From Streptomyces odontomachi (GTDB lineage Bacteria > Actinomycetota > Actinomycetes > Streptomycetales > Streptomycetaceae): a stretch of 64,000 nucleotides of DNA. Shown piece by piece: positions 16,158-26,358 of the stretch. The notes under the pieces are model-generated. The model saw nothing but the letters and a program-made list of their open reading frames with translations, was not told the origin of the DNA and made no database searches. The stretch is taken from positions 1 through 64,000 of the forward strand of contig NZ_JAMJWG010000034.1 of NCBI RefSeq assembly GCF_024435355.1, given 5' to 3'. The translations under genes were made by a program, and so were the position numbers. Every line of letters starts with the position of its first letter. Position 1 is the first letter of the stretch.

Positions 16158-17558
16158 ATGAGCAGACCCCTCGCCGCGCACGCCACGCTCGGCTTCTCCC
16201 TGTCCGAGCAGCTGACGGTGATCGTGCTGTGCGCGCTGACCGCGTTCGTCTCGCATCTGGCGCTGGCCGTCTTCAATGACGGGGTGCGCCCGTTCATGCT
16301 GGACTTCGTCCAGGGTCGCGCGCGGCGCGGCGAGACGACCGCGGTCTCGTTCGGGCTCTCCGCCGGGTTCGTCTTCGGCCTCGGTGCGCCGATGGCGTTG
16401 TCGAGCGGTGTCCTCAATCCGTGGCTGTTGTTCCTGCCGACCGATGTGCTGGGGATTCTCGCGCCCAGGAAATGGCTGGCACCGCTGCTCGGCGGTGCCT
16501 GGGGCGCCCTGGTGGTCTTCGGCCTGAGCGGCGCCAACGATGCGGCGCATCGGCTGCCGGTGGACTTCCTCACGGCGATGCAGCAGATGTCGACGCCCAT
16601 CCTGTACCTGTTCACGCTCTTTCCGGTGCTGGCGATCAGCAAGCAGTTCGGGCGGCGTTGGGGCGGTGCGGCGGCGGCCGTGGAGCTGGCGTTGGTGCTG
16701 CTGACGATGAAGGTGTGGCCGAAGACGTTCCCGGGGGCGCTGGCCATGGCCGCCGGAGTGCTGCTGTTGATCACTCTCGCGGTCACCAAGGACCTCGCGG
16801 CCCGCCGGACGGCTCCTGCCGCTGCCGATCCGTCCGCCGCGGCCGGGGCGGCCGGATCGCTCGACCCCGCCGACTCGGACGACTCCCCCGCCGCCGCGCC
16901 GGCCGCCGCGGACGACGACCCCATGGCCTCGCTCTTCAGCGCCAACGCGACCCGGCTGCGGCGCCAGTGGCCGCTGTTCATGCTGCTGGGCGCGGGGGTG
17001 TGCGTGCTGGCGCAACTGCATGTCTTCGGCGGCGGCGAGGCGACCAGCTTCCTCATAGCCAAGGGGCACTACTCCGAGGCGGCACAGGTCGACTTCTACC
17101 GTGCGTTCGGGTTTCTGCCGCTGATCGCGACGACGGCCCTGGCGTCCGGCGCCTACGGCATCGTGGGCTTCACGTTCGTCTACCCGATCGGCTATCTGCT
17201 GCCGAACCCGGTCCTGGCCGCGCTCGCGGGGGCCGCCGTGTTCGCGGTGGAGATCCTGGCGCTGTCGTCCATCGGGCGGCTGCTCGGCAGGCTGCCGAGC
17301 GTGCGCGACTCCTCACAGCACCTGCGCGGCGCCATCACCGACACCCTGCACCTGGCGATCCTCTTCGGCTCCCTGCTGGCGGCCAACGCCATGGGCGGCG
17401 GGCTCGGCATCCTCATCGTCGGCGGGCTCTACCTGTGCAACGAGACGATGGGCCGGCCGGTGGTGCGGATGGCGGCGGCACCGGCGGCCGTACTGGCCGG
17501 CGGCGTACTCCTCAACGTGCTCCACTGGCTCCATCTGTTCACCCCCGTCAAGAGCTGA
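16158..17558 (+). CDS. yhfT: YhfT-family integral membrane protein
   Basis: 466 residues, about ten to twelve hydrophobic segments. It is glycine/alanine-rich in the way of transporters and matches the YhfT family of the yhf cluster (FNDGVRPFMLDFVQGR, SFGLSAGFVFGLGAPMALSSG, PTDVLGIL). Transported compound unknown. A soluble Ala/Asp/Ser-rich loop at about residues 216-256 separates two membrane halves. Start ATG is set by AAGGAG eight bases upstream. The stop is 10 bases before php. It has no PTS or ABC partner, so if it is a permease it should be secondary. Confidence 0.82.
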   Translation: MSRPLAAHATLGFSLSEQLTVIVLCALTAFVSHLALAVFNDGVRPFMLDFVQGRARRGETTAVSFGLSAGFVFGLGAPMALSSGVLNPWLLFLPTDVLGILAPRKWLAPLLGGAWGALVVFGLSGANDAAHRLPVDFLTAMQQMSTPILYLFTLFPVLAISKQFGRRWGGAAAAVELALVLLTMKVWPKTFPGALAMAAGVLLLITLAVTKDLAARRTAPAAADPSAAAGAAGSLDPADSDDSPAAAPAAADDDPMASLFSANATRLRRQWPLFMLLGAGVCVLAQLHVFGGGEATSFLIAKGHYSEAAQVDFYRAFGFLPLIATTALASGAYGIVGFTFVYPIGYLLPNPVLAALAGAAVFAVEILALSSIGRLLGRLPSVRDSSQHLRGAITDTLHLAILFGSLLAANAMGGGLGILIVGGLYLCNETMGRPVVRMAAAPAAVLAGGVLLNVLHWLHLFTPVKS

Positions 17559-17568
17559 CGGGGGACAC

Positions 17569-18588
17569 ATGCCGCCGCATCCTCCGCTCCGGCCGTCGCC
17601 GCCCACCCTGCGCACCGTCACCGGCCCCCTGAACGCGACCGCGGTGCAGGGCCCCGTCCTGGCCCACGAGCATCTGGTGCTGGACCTGGACCGGGTGGGC
17701 GACGGGGCCGCCGTGCTCGACGCCGACCTGCACGGCGCCGCCGTCGCCGCGGAGCTCGCCGAGCTGCACGGCACCGTCGGTCTTGGCCTAGTCGTGGAGC
17801 TGACGTGCCACGGCATGGGGCGCGCCGCCCGCGCGCTGGAACGCATCGCGCGCCGTGCGAAGGTTCCCGTGATGGCCGCGACGGGCTGGTACTACGAGCC
17901 GTTCCACCCTGCTGACCTGCGGATACGAGCGGTCGACGAGCTGACTGCCGTACTCCTCGACGAGATCGACCACGGCCTCGACGGCACCGAGGTCCGGCCC
18001 GGGGTGCTCGGCGAGATCGGCAGTCACGGCGAGGTGCCCACCGGCACCGAGAGCCGGGCGCTGCGCGCCGCCGCACGGGCGGCCGTCGCGCGCGGGCTGT
18101 CCGTCGCCACCCATGCGCAGCTCGGCCGTGGCGGGCTCGCCCAGCTCGACCTGCTCACCGGCGAGGGCCTGGCGCCGCACCGCATCAGCATCGGCCACCA
18201 GGACCTGCTGGACGATCCGGTGGTGCACCGAGAACTGGCGGCGAGCGGCGCCTACGTCGCGTTCGACACCGTCGGCAAGCACCGCTACCAGAGCGATGCC
18301 CGGCGGCTTCGGCTGCTGCTCGCGCTGCTGGAGGCAGGGCACGCCGACCGTGCCCTGCTGAGCTGCGACATCTCGCGGCACGGCTATCTGCGTGTGCGGG
18401 GCGGGCAGGGGTACGGGCATCTGTTCCGCTCGTTCCTGCCGGCGCTGCGGGCGGCCGGTGCCGACGACGACCTGATCGACCTGCTGACGCGCCGCAATCC
18501 GTTGCGCTTCCTGACCGGCGCCCACGTCGACCTCGGACGCCGGGTCGGCCGGCCCGCCCGTCCCGGAACCGACGAGGACCCGATATGA
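17569..18588 (+). CDS. php: Phosphotriesterase-homology protein (Php-like metal hydrolase)
   Basis: 339-residue amidohydrolase-superfamily TIM barrel. Metal ligands are visible: AHEHL (H33, H35), GEIG (E149), THAQLG (H182), IGHQDL (H210), and LSCDISRHG (D267). As in E. coli Php, the bridging ligand is Glu rather than the carboxylated Lys of true phosphotriesterases, so paraoxonase-like activity is not expected. ASGAYVAFDTVGKHRY and the RNPLRFL end are also Php-like. Substrate unknown. The stop overlaps the yhfS start by four bases (ATGA). Confidence 0.88.
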   Translation: MPPHPPLRPSPPTLRTVTGPLNATAVQGPVLAHEHLVLDLDRVGDGAAVLDADLHGAAVAAELAELHGTVGLGLVVELTCHGMGRAARALERIARRAKVPVMAATGWYYEPFHPADLRIRAVDELTAVLLDEIDHGLDGTEVRPGVLGEIGSHGEVPTGTESRALRAAARAAVARGLSVATHAQLGRGGLAQLDLLTGEGLAPHRISIGHQDLLDDPVVHRELAASGAYVAFDTVGKHRYQSDARRLRLLLALLEAGHADRALLSCDISRHGYLRVRGGQGYGHLFRSFLPALRAAGADDDLIDLLTRRNPLRFLTGAHVDLGRRVGRPARPGTDEDPI

Positions 18589-19838
18589 CCGGCGGCCACG
18601 GCCTGCCCCGCACCGCGCCCCTGGCCACGGTGTCGGTGCCCGACGCGATCGCCGCCCAGTTCCGCCTGCTGGAGTGCGTTGCCGCGCACTTCGAGGGCCA
18701 GGAGCTGTTCGCGCCGGACGTCGGCGTGCTGCCCGAACTCGGCCGGCCGCGGAGCACGGCGCAGGCGGAGGCGGTGCTGGCGGACTTCTTCGGCGCCGAG
18801 GACGCCGCGCTGGTCCAGGGCGCCGGCACCGGGGCGATCCGGGCGGCGCTCACCGCGGTCCTGTCCGACGGCGAACCGCTGCTCATCCATCGCGCGCCCG
18901 TCTACCGCACGACCGGCGTGACCCTGCGCGGCCTCGGTGCCCGCCCGGCCGAAGCGGACTTCAACTCCGCGGCCGAGCTGCGTGCGGCGCTCGCGTCAGG
19001 CCGCTTCCGTTGGGCGTACGTGCAGCACGCCCGACAGCGGCTCGCCGACTCCTACGACCTCGGCGAGGTGCTCGCGGCCTGCCGCGCTGCCGGGGTGCGC
19101 ACCGTCGTCGACGACAACTACGCGGTCTTGCGCGCTCCCGCGTGCGGCGTGCAGCTCGGCGCCGAGGCGTCCTGCTTCTCGCTGTTCAAGCTGCACGGTC
19201 CCGAGGGGGTGGGTGCGGTGGTGGGGACGCGTGATGTCATCGCGCGGGTCCGCGCGGACAACTACTCGGGCGGTGGCCAGGTCCAGGGCCCTCAGGCGCT
19301 GGACGCCCTGCGCGCCCTCACCCACGTGCCGGTCCTGTGGGCGGTGCAGTCCGCGGTCGTCACGGAAGTGGCCGAGCGGCTGTCGGCCGGCGAGGTGGCC
19401 GGGGTCGCCGAGGTGCGCATCGCCAACGTGCAGGACCGCTGCGTGCTGGTACGGCTGCGCGCGCCGGTGGCACGGCAGCTGCCCGCCGTCGCCGCACGGT
19501 TCGGCGCCGCGCCCTACCCGGTCGGCTCCGCATCCCGTTACGAGATCGCGCCGCTGTTCTACCGGATGTCCAGTTCGGCCCTCGCCGACGCCCCGGGGTT
19601 GGCCGACCACACGGTCCGCATCAACCCGATGCGGGCGGGCGCCGACCTCGTCGTGACCATCCTGCGCCGGGCCCTCGACGCGCTCGGCGCCACCGACGTC
19701 GACACGCCTGATGGGCCCGCCGGGCCTCGCGGGGGCGACGGAACCGGCGCGACCGGCGCTACCCGCACCGGCGAGGCGACCGGTGCGGGCGCCGGATTCG
19801 ACGGACCCTCCGCCGCACTCGACGAAGGTGAGGCCTGA
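18585..19838 (+). CDS. yhfS: PLP-dependent aminotransferase-fold protein, YhfS-like
   Basis: 417 residues, fold-type I PLP enzyme. The glycine-rich phosphate loop is GAGTGA (79-84), the PLP-pyridine aspartate lies in VVDDNYAV (D176/D177) and the Schiff-base lysine is K202 in SLFKLHGPEGVG. The arrangement resembles Cys/Met metabolism-type lyases, and YhfS is the match by neighbourhood. The last ~50 residues are a Gly/Thr/Ala-rich extension beyond the family end. Reaction unknown. Coupled to php by overlap. Confidence 0.82.
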   Translation: MTGGHGLPRTAPLATVSVPDAIAAQFRLLECVAAHFEGQELFAPDVGVLPELGRPRSTAQAEAVLADFFGAEDAALVQGAGTGAIRAALTAVLSDGEPLLIHRAPVYRTTGVTLRGLGARPAEADFNSAAELRAALASGRFRWAYVQHARQRLADSYDLGEVLAACRAAGVRTVVDDNYAVLRAPACGVQLGAEASCFSLFKLHGPEGVGAVVGTRDVIARVRADNYSGGGQVQGPQALDALRALTHVPVLWAVQSAVVTEVAERLSAGEVAGVAEVRIANVQDRCVLVRLRAPVARQLPAVAARFGAAPYPVGSASRYEIAPLFYRMSSSALADAPGLADHTVRINPMRAGADLVVTILRRALDALGATDVDTPDGPAGPRGGDGTGATGATRTGEATGAGAGFDGPSAALDEGEA

Positions 19839-19844
19839 CCGACC

Positions 19845-21053
19845 GTGTTCCTGGACGCCCTGCTGCGCCGCAACCGGCCCCTCGCCGACGTCGCGTACGA
19901 CCTGCACCGCCGTGGCGCGATCCCGCCTGACACCTATGTCGTCGATCTCGACACCGTGGCGGCCAACGCCGGCCTGCTGGCCGCCGCGGGGCGGGAGCAC
20001 GGTGTGGCCCTGTGGTGCGTGGTCAAGCACCTCGGCCGCAACCCCGAGCTGATCGGGGCGATCGCCCGGCACCTGCCGTCGTTCGCGGCGATCGACGCGG
20101 CGGAGGCCCGGGTGTTGCGCGCGGCCGGCGTACGCCCGGGCAACCTCGGGCACCTGGTGCAGATCCCGCGCCATGCGCTGCCCGGGTTGTTGGCCTGGCG
20201 GCCCGAGGCCGTCACGGTCTACGACCTGGCGGCGGCCCGTGCCGTCTCGGCCGCCGCGCTCCGCCTGGGCCTCGTCCAGGACCTGCTGGTCCGGGTGGAC
20301 GCGGCAGCGGGGACGGATGCGGCCGGTGCGGCGGTGGTCTACCCCGGCCAGGAGGGCGGTGTGCCGCTCGCCGCTTTGGATTCGTTCGCCGCTGCGGTGG
20401 AGCGGTTGCCGGCGGTGCGGATCGCGGGCGTCACCGGGTTCCCGTGCGTGCGGTGTGACCCGGCGACCGGCGCGCCGGAGCCCACCGCCGTCTTCGCCGC
20501 GGCATGCCGGGCGAAAGAGCTCCTGGCGGCGCGCGAGCGCGCGGGGCAGCCGATGCGGGCGCCGTTGATGCTGAGTGCGCCGGGCGCGACGTGTGTGGCG
20601 ACGATCCCGCTGCTGGCCGCCGGCGGCGCCTCGCACGGCGAGCCGGGCCATGCGCTCACGGGTACCACTCCGCTGCACGCGCACGACCTGTCCCAGCCGG
20701 AACGGCCCGCCTACGTGTACGTGACCGAGATCGCCCACACCCTCGCGGACGGCCGCCCGGCGCTTTTCGGCGGCGGTTTCTACGCCCGTTCGCAGGTCAG
20801 GAGCGCGCTGCTGCCACGCACCGGAGTACGCCTCGCCGTGCAGGACGCGCCGGCCGAGCACATCGACTACTACCGTCTGCTCGATGCGCCGGCGCACGGG
20901 AGCGAGGCACGTGCGGGCGACACGGCGCTGCTGGCCTTCCGTACGCAGATCTTCGTGACCCGCTCGACCGTCGCCGTAGTGGCCGGCCTCGCCGCGGGCA
21001 CACCCCGGCTGACCGGGCTCTACGACGCGCGGGGCGCACGGCTGGGAGCGTGA
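19845..21053 (+). CDS. yhfX: Alanine-racemase-like PLP protein, YhfX-like
   Basis: 402 residues, PLP fold-type III (alanine racemase-like barrel). DTYVVDLDTVAANAGLL leads to LWCVVKHLGRNP where K61 is the expected PLP lysine, then ARVLRAAGV, PGNLGHLVQIP and the C-terminal beta domain (AYVYVTEIAHTL, PALFGGGFYARSQV). It matches E. coli YhfX rather than Alr. The GTG start is six bases after the yhfS stop. Last gene of the cluster, followed by a strong hairpin. Two different PLP enzymes in one operon suggest an amino-acid-like intermediate (inference). Confidence 0.82.
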   Translation: MFLDALLRRNRPLADVAYDLHRRGAIPPDTYVVDLDTVAANAGLLAAAGREHGVALWCVVKHLGRNPELIGAIARHLPSFAAIDAAEARVLRAAGVRPGNLGHLVQIPRHALPGLLAWRPEAVTVYDLAAARAVSAAALRLGLVQDLLVRVDAAAGTDAAGAAVVYPGQEGGVPLAALDSFAAAVERLPAVRIAGVTGFPCVRCDPATGAPEPTAVFAAACRAKELLAARERAGQPMRAPLMLSAPGATCVATIPLLAAGGASHGEPGHALTGTTPLHAHDLSQPERPAYVYVTEIAHTLADGRPALFGGGFYARSQVRSALLPRTGVRLAVQDAPAEHIDYYRLLDAPAHGSEARAGDTALLAFRTQIFVTRSTVAVVAGLAAGTPRLTGLYDARGARLGA

Positions 21054-21103
21054 AGGGGCAGCGCAGACCGACAGGTCGGCCAGCCGGCAAGCCGGCAACA
21101 AGC

Positions 21104-21139
21104 AGGACGCGCGACCGGGCTGGCCCGGTCGCGCGTCCT
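21104..21139. terminator. 16-bp bidirectional hairpin between yhfX and ffh
   Basis: AGGACGCGCGACCGGG (21104-21119) pairs perfectly with 21124-21139 across the loop CTGG. It lies between the convergent yhfX and ffh stops, 51 and 56 bases away, and can serve both. Confidence 0.88.
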
Positions 21140-21194
21140 CATGTCTTGCGCCGCCTGCTCCAGCGGCTTTTCTGGTTACTCCGGCGGCTCCGGG

Positions 21195-22739
<1,545 letters not shown>

Positions 22740-22925
22740 GGCGGTCGCGAATCCTCGGGTCGGGAGCAGGATGGGTTGCCCTCCAGGGTATCGGGAGGAG
22801 CGCGATGTGGGGTCACCCGTTCGCTGCACCGCCCGGTCGGACCGGATGTCCCAGCTCACACGGCCGGTGCAGGCCCGCCTCGGACCCTGCGGGACGCTTT
22901 GCGGGGTGGTGTGCCCGTGCGCCCC

Positions 22926-25784
22926 TCACCCCCGCAGGACCGCTTCGAGGGCCTGCGCGACCTCCGCTGCGCGGTCGGCGGGCAGGGGGCTGCCGGCGGG
23001 GTCTGTGACGTAGAAGGCGTCCACGGCGTTGGAGCCGAGGGTGGAGACATGGGCACTGCGGACCCGTACGCCGGCGGATTCCAGGGCGCGCCCGACCCGG
23101 TGGAGCAGCCCCGGCGCGTCCTGGGCGCGTACCTCGATGACGGTGGCCCGGGCGGACCCGGCGGGGGCGACGGACACCCGCGGCGGTGGCGCCACGGTGT
23201 GGCGGCGCTTGGGGTAGGCGGCGTCCCGCTCGGCGAGGCGGCGGGTGATGTCGAGGGAGCCGTCGAGGGCGCGCACCAGGTCGGCCCGGAGCCGGGTCTC
23301 CTGCGGGAGCGAGCCGTACTCGGCGGCGACCCGCCAGTCGAGCAGCAGCACGGCGGACGGCAGCCCTTCGGATGCCGCGGCCAGCTCGGCGGGCAGCTCC
23401 TTCACGCGCAGTTCTGCGGTGCGCACGGCGAGACGGTGCATGGCGAGCACGCCGGCGACGGTGGGCAGCACACCGGGCTGGTCGGGGACCGCGATGAGCA
23501 GCTCGACGCCCAGCGGCTCCGGCGTGCGCGCCGGATCGGCCGTGCCGGCGGCGTTCGGGGCGGCCTCGCTCGGGTCGGCCTGGCCGGGCGCGGGGGCGGG
23601 ATCGGCCTCCCGCGGCTGCTGCGACTGCTGCGACTGCTCCGGCTGGGCCCGCAGGCGCAGTACGGGGCCGCCGGTGCGGAACGCGTCCATCGCAAGGCGT
23701 TCCTGCTCGGCGGTGGGCGCCGCCGGCTCGGGTGTGCGCGGTGCCCGGCCGGAGAGCACCGCGGCGGCCCGGCGCACCAGGTCGGCGACGAGCCGTCCCC
23801 GCCAGGCCGACCATGCGGCGGGGCCGGTGGCCAGCGCGTCCGCCTCGGTGAGGGCGTGCAGCAGCTCCAGCGTGGCGACGGAGCCGACCGCGTCGGTGAC
23901 GGCGGCCACGGTCGCCGGATCGTCCAGGTCACGCCGGGTGGCGGTCTCGACGAGCAGCAGGTGGTGCTGGACGAGGGTGGCGAGGACGGCGGTGTCGGCC
24001 GCGTCGAAGCCGATCCGGGCGGCCACGTCGCGGGCGATGACGGCACCCGACGCGCAGTGGTCGCCTGGCCAGCCCTTGCCGATGTCGTGCAGCAGGGCGG
24101 CGACCAGCAGCAGGTCGGGCCGGTCGACGCGGCGGGTGAGCGCGGCGGCACGCACCGCGGTCTCCACGAGGTGCCGGTCGACGGTCCAGGTGTGCACGGC
24201 GTTGCGCTGCGGCCGGCAGCTGACCCGTTCCCAGTCCGGCAGCAGCCGGGTGATCAGCCCTTCCGCCTCCAGCGCCTCCCACACGTCGACGGTGGGCCGG
24301 CCGGCGCCGAGCAGGGTGATCAGCTGGTCACGCGCCTCGGCGGGCCAGGGCGTGGGCAGCGGCCGGGTGGTGGCGGCGAGCCGGCGCACGGCGTGCAGGG
24401 ACAGCGGCAGCCCGGCCTGGGCGGCGGCCGCGGCGGCCCGCAGGGGCAGCACCGGGTCACGCTCCGGGCGTGCGGTGCGGGCCAGTACGGCTTCGCCGTC
24501 GTGTTCGACGACTCCTTCCGCGAGCGGGGTGCGCTCGGGCGAGCCGGCGCCGTTCCGGCCGAACCCGCGGCCTGCCAGCATGCCGCGCAGGCGGGGGCGC
24601 GCCGAGCGGGCCCGAAGCACCCGGCTGACCTCGCGCCAGGTGACGTCGCCCGCGTACCCGATGGTGCGCGCGGCCTCGTAGACGTGCCGCAGCAGTGCGT
24701 CGGCGTCGGCGAGGCCGAGGCCGGTGGCGACCTGGTCCTGTTCCTGGAGGCTGAGCCGGTCGGTGGCGCGTCCGGTGCACAGGTGGAGCGTGTCGCGTAC
24801 GTCGAGGAGGCGGCGGCGGGCGTCGGCGAGCCCTTCACGGGGGGCGTCGGCCAGCCAGGAGGCGGCGACGGCGCGCAGCGCGGTGGCGTCGCGCAGTCCG
24901 CCGTGGGCTTCCTTGAGGTCCGGTTCGAGGAGGTAGCGCAGCTCGCCGTGGCGCTCGGCGCGCTCGGCGCACAGGTCACGGAGTTCGGGGAGGCGCTTGG
25001 GTGCCTGGTTGCGCCAGTCGGCCAGGACGGCCGCGCGCACTTCGGCGGTGAGCGAGTGGTCGCCGGCGAGGTGGCGGGCGTCCAGCAGACCGAGGTGGAC
25101 CTTGAGGTCGCCGGCCGCGGTCTTGCGGGCCTGGGCGGGGGTGCGCACGGAGTGGTCGAGTTCGAGGCCGAGGTCCCACACGGGGTACCAGATGCGGTCG
25201 GCCAGGGCCGCCACGGTGGCCGGGTCGGCGCGGCCGTCGTGCAGGAGCAGCAGGTCGAGGTCGCTGCGCGGGGACAGCTCGCCGCGCCCGTAGCCGCCGA
25301 CGGCGACCAGGCTGACGCCGCGCGCCGGGGCCGTCGCCCCGCTGAACAGCTGGGCCAGCCAGGCGTCGGTGAGCTCGGACAGGGCGCTGCGGCGTGGCGG
25401 CCCGGACTGCCCGTCCGACCGCAGCAGCCGCAAGCGGGCCCCCGCGTAACCGTCGGGCCCGCACTCCGGCTCCGGTGCGCACTTCCCGTCCACCGACCCC
25501 TGCCGATCCCGGGTCTCCCGGGCCTCCTGGCTCGCCCCGTCCTCCCGGTTCACCTGGCCATCTACGGCTCGCCCGGCATCCTGGCCGTCTCGAACCCCCC
25601 GGTTCTCCGGAGCCTCCGCCGCCCCGTGCTGTTCGCGTCCGGTGTGCTGCACCTCGCGTCCGGTGTCGGTCACGTCGTGCCCCAGCTCTCGTAGGTGCCC
25701 TCGTGGGTCGTGCTCTGCCTGCTCACCCTGCTCGTTCCGGTTGTCCCGCTCACCTGGCTCGTACGGTTCATCCTGCTTGTCCAT
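22926..25784 (-). CDS. glnD: PII uridylyl/adenylyltransferase GlnD
   Basis: Modifies and de-modifies GlnK according to nitrogen status; in actinobacteria GlnD adenylylates Tyr51 of GlnK. Nucleotidyltransferase motif VGGYGRGELSPRSDLDLLL, HD hydrolase motif LLVAALLHDIGKG with DHCASG, and two C-terminal ACT regions (LLIAVPDQPGVLPTV, IEVRAQDAPGLLHRVG) are all present. The first ~120 residues before GYAGARLRLL are a charged, repetitive Glu/Arg/Gly/Asp tail. Start is uncertain: ATG 25784 is called; GTG 25673 or ATG 25847 are alternatives. A Pro/Ala/Gln linker lies between HD and ACT parts. Third gene of amtB-glnK-glnD. Confidence 0.92.
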   Translation of the reverse strand: MDKQDEPYEPGERDNRNEQGEQAEHDPRGHLRELGHDVTDTGREVQHTGREQHGAAEAPENRGVRDGQDAGRAVDGQVNREDGASQEARETRDRQGSVDGKCAPEPECGPDGYAGARLRLLRSDGQSGPPRRSALSELTDAWLAQLFSGATAPARGVSLVAVGGYGRGELSPRSDLDLLLLHDGRADPATVAALADRIWYPVWDLGLELDHSVRTPAQARKTAAGDLKVHLGLLDARHLAGDHSLTAEVRAAVLADWRNQAPKRLPELRDLCAERAERHGELRYLLEPDLKEAHGGLRDATALRAVAASWLADAPREGLADARRRLLDVRDTLHLCTGRATDRLSLQEQDQVATGLGLADADALLRHVYEAARTIGYAGDVTWREVSRVLRARSARPRLRGMLAGRGFGRNGAGSPERTPLAEGVVEHDGEAVLARTARPERDPVLPLRAAAAAAQAGLPLSLHAVRRLAATTRPLPTPWPAEARDQLITLLGAGRPTVDVWEALEAEGLITRLLPDWERVSCRPQRNAVHTWTVDRHLVETAVRAAALTRRVDRPDLLLVAALLHDIGKGWPGDHCASGAVIARDVAARIGFDAADTAVLATLVQHHLLLVETATRRDLDDPATVAAVTDAVGSVATLELLHALTEADALATGPAAWSAWRGRLVADLVRRAAAVLSGRAPRTPEPAAPTAEQERLAMDAFRTGGPVLRLRAQPEQSQQSQQPREADPAPAPGQADPSEAAPNAAGTADPARTPEPLGVELLIAVPDQPGVLPTVAGVLAMHRLAVRTAELRVKELPAELAAASEGLPSAVLLLDWRVAAEYGSLPQETRLRADLVRALDGSLDITRRLAERDAAYPKRRHTVAPPPRVSVAPAGSARATVIEVRAQDAPGLLHRVGRALESAGVRVRSAHVSTLGSNAVDAFYVTDPAGSPLPADRAAEVAQALEAVLRG

Positions 25785-26019
25785 GTGGTGCTCACGCCTC
25801 GTCCCGGCCTGCCCCCGGTGACTTCCGTGCCTGTCCCCCGGTGACATCCGGCTGCCCGCCTGCGCCGCCCGTCGAGCACGTGGCCCGGTGTCAGCGGTCA
25901 GCGGTCGGCGGTCGGTGGTGATGGGGCGGCCGGTGGTCGGTGTCCGCATCTAGCCACCGGCCCCGGCCGCCCGCATGCCTCCGGCCGCCGGCCTCCTGCA
26001 CGCCGGCGGCCGGAAGGGC

Positions 26020-26358
26020 TCAGAGCGCGTCGGGTCCGCGCTCCCCGGTGCGCACGCGTACGGCGCCATCGACGGGGACGGCCCAGACCTTGCCGTCGCC
26101 GATCTTGCCGGTTCTGGCCGCCTTCACGATCACGTCGGTGACGTGCTCGGCGTCGTCGTCCTCCACCAGCACCTCGATACGGATCTTGGGGACCAGGTCG
26201 ACGGTGTACTCCGCACCGCGGTACACCTCGGTGTGGCCGCGCTGGCGGCCGTAACCGCTGGCCTCGGTGACGGTCAGGCCGTGCACGCCGGAGGCCTGGA
26301 GGGCTTCCTTGATCTCGTCGAGGCGGTGCGGCTTGACGACTGCGGTGATGAGCTTCAT
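26020..26358 (-). CDS. glnK: Nitrogen regulatory protein PII (GlnK)
   Basis: 112 residues, standard PII length. MKLITAVVKPHRLDEIKEAL opens the ferredoxin-like fold; the T-loop GRQRGHTEVYRGAEYTVDLV contains Tyr51, the residue modified by GlnD in streptomycetes; the B-loop GKIGDGKVWAV binds ATP. It binds AmtB and senses ATP/ADP and 2-oxoglutarate. The start overlaps the amtB stop by four bases. Part of amtB-glnK-glnD. Confidence 0.97.
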   Translation of the reverse strand: MKLITAVVKPHRLDEIKEALQASGVHGLTVTEASGYGRQRGHTEVYRGAEYTVDLVPKIRIEVLVEDDDAEHVTDVIVKAARTGKIGDGKVWAVPVDGAVRVRTGERGPDAL

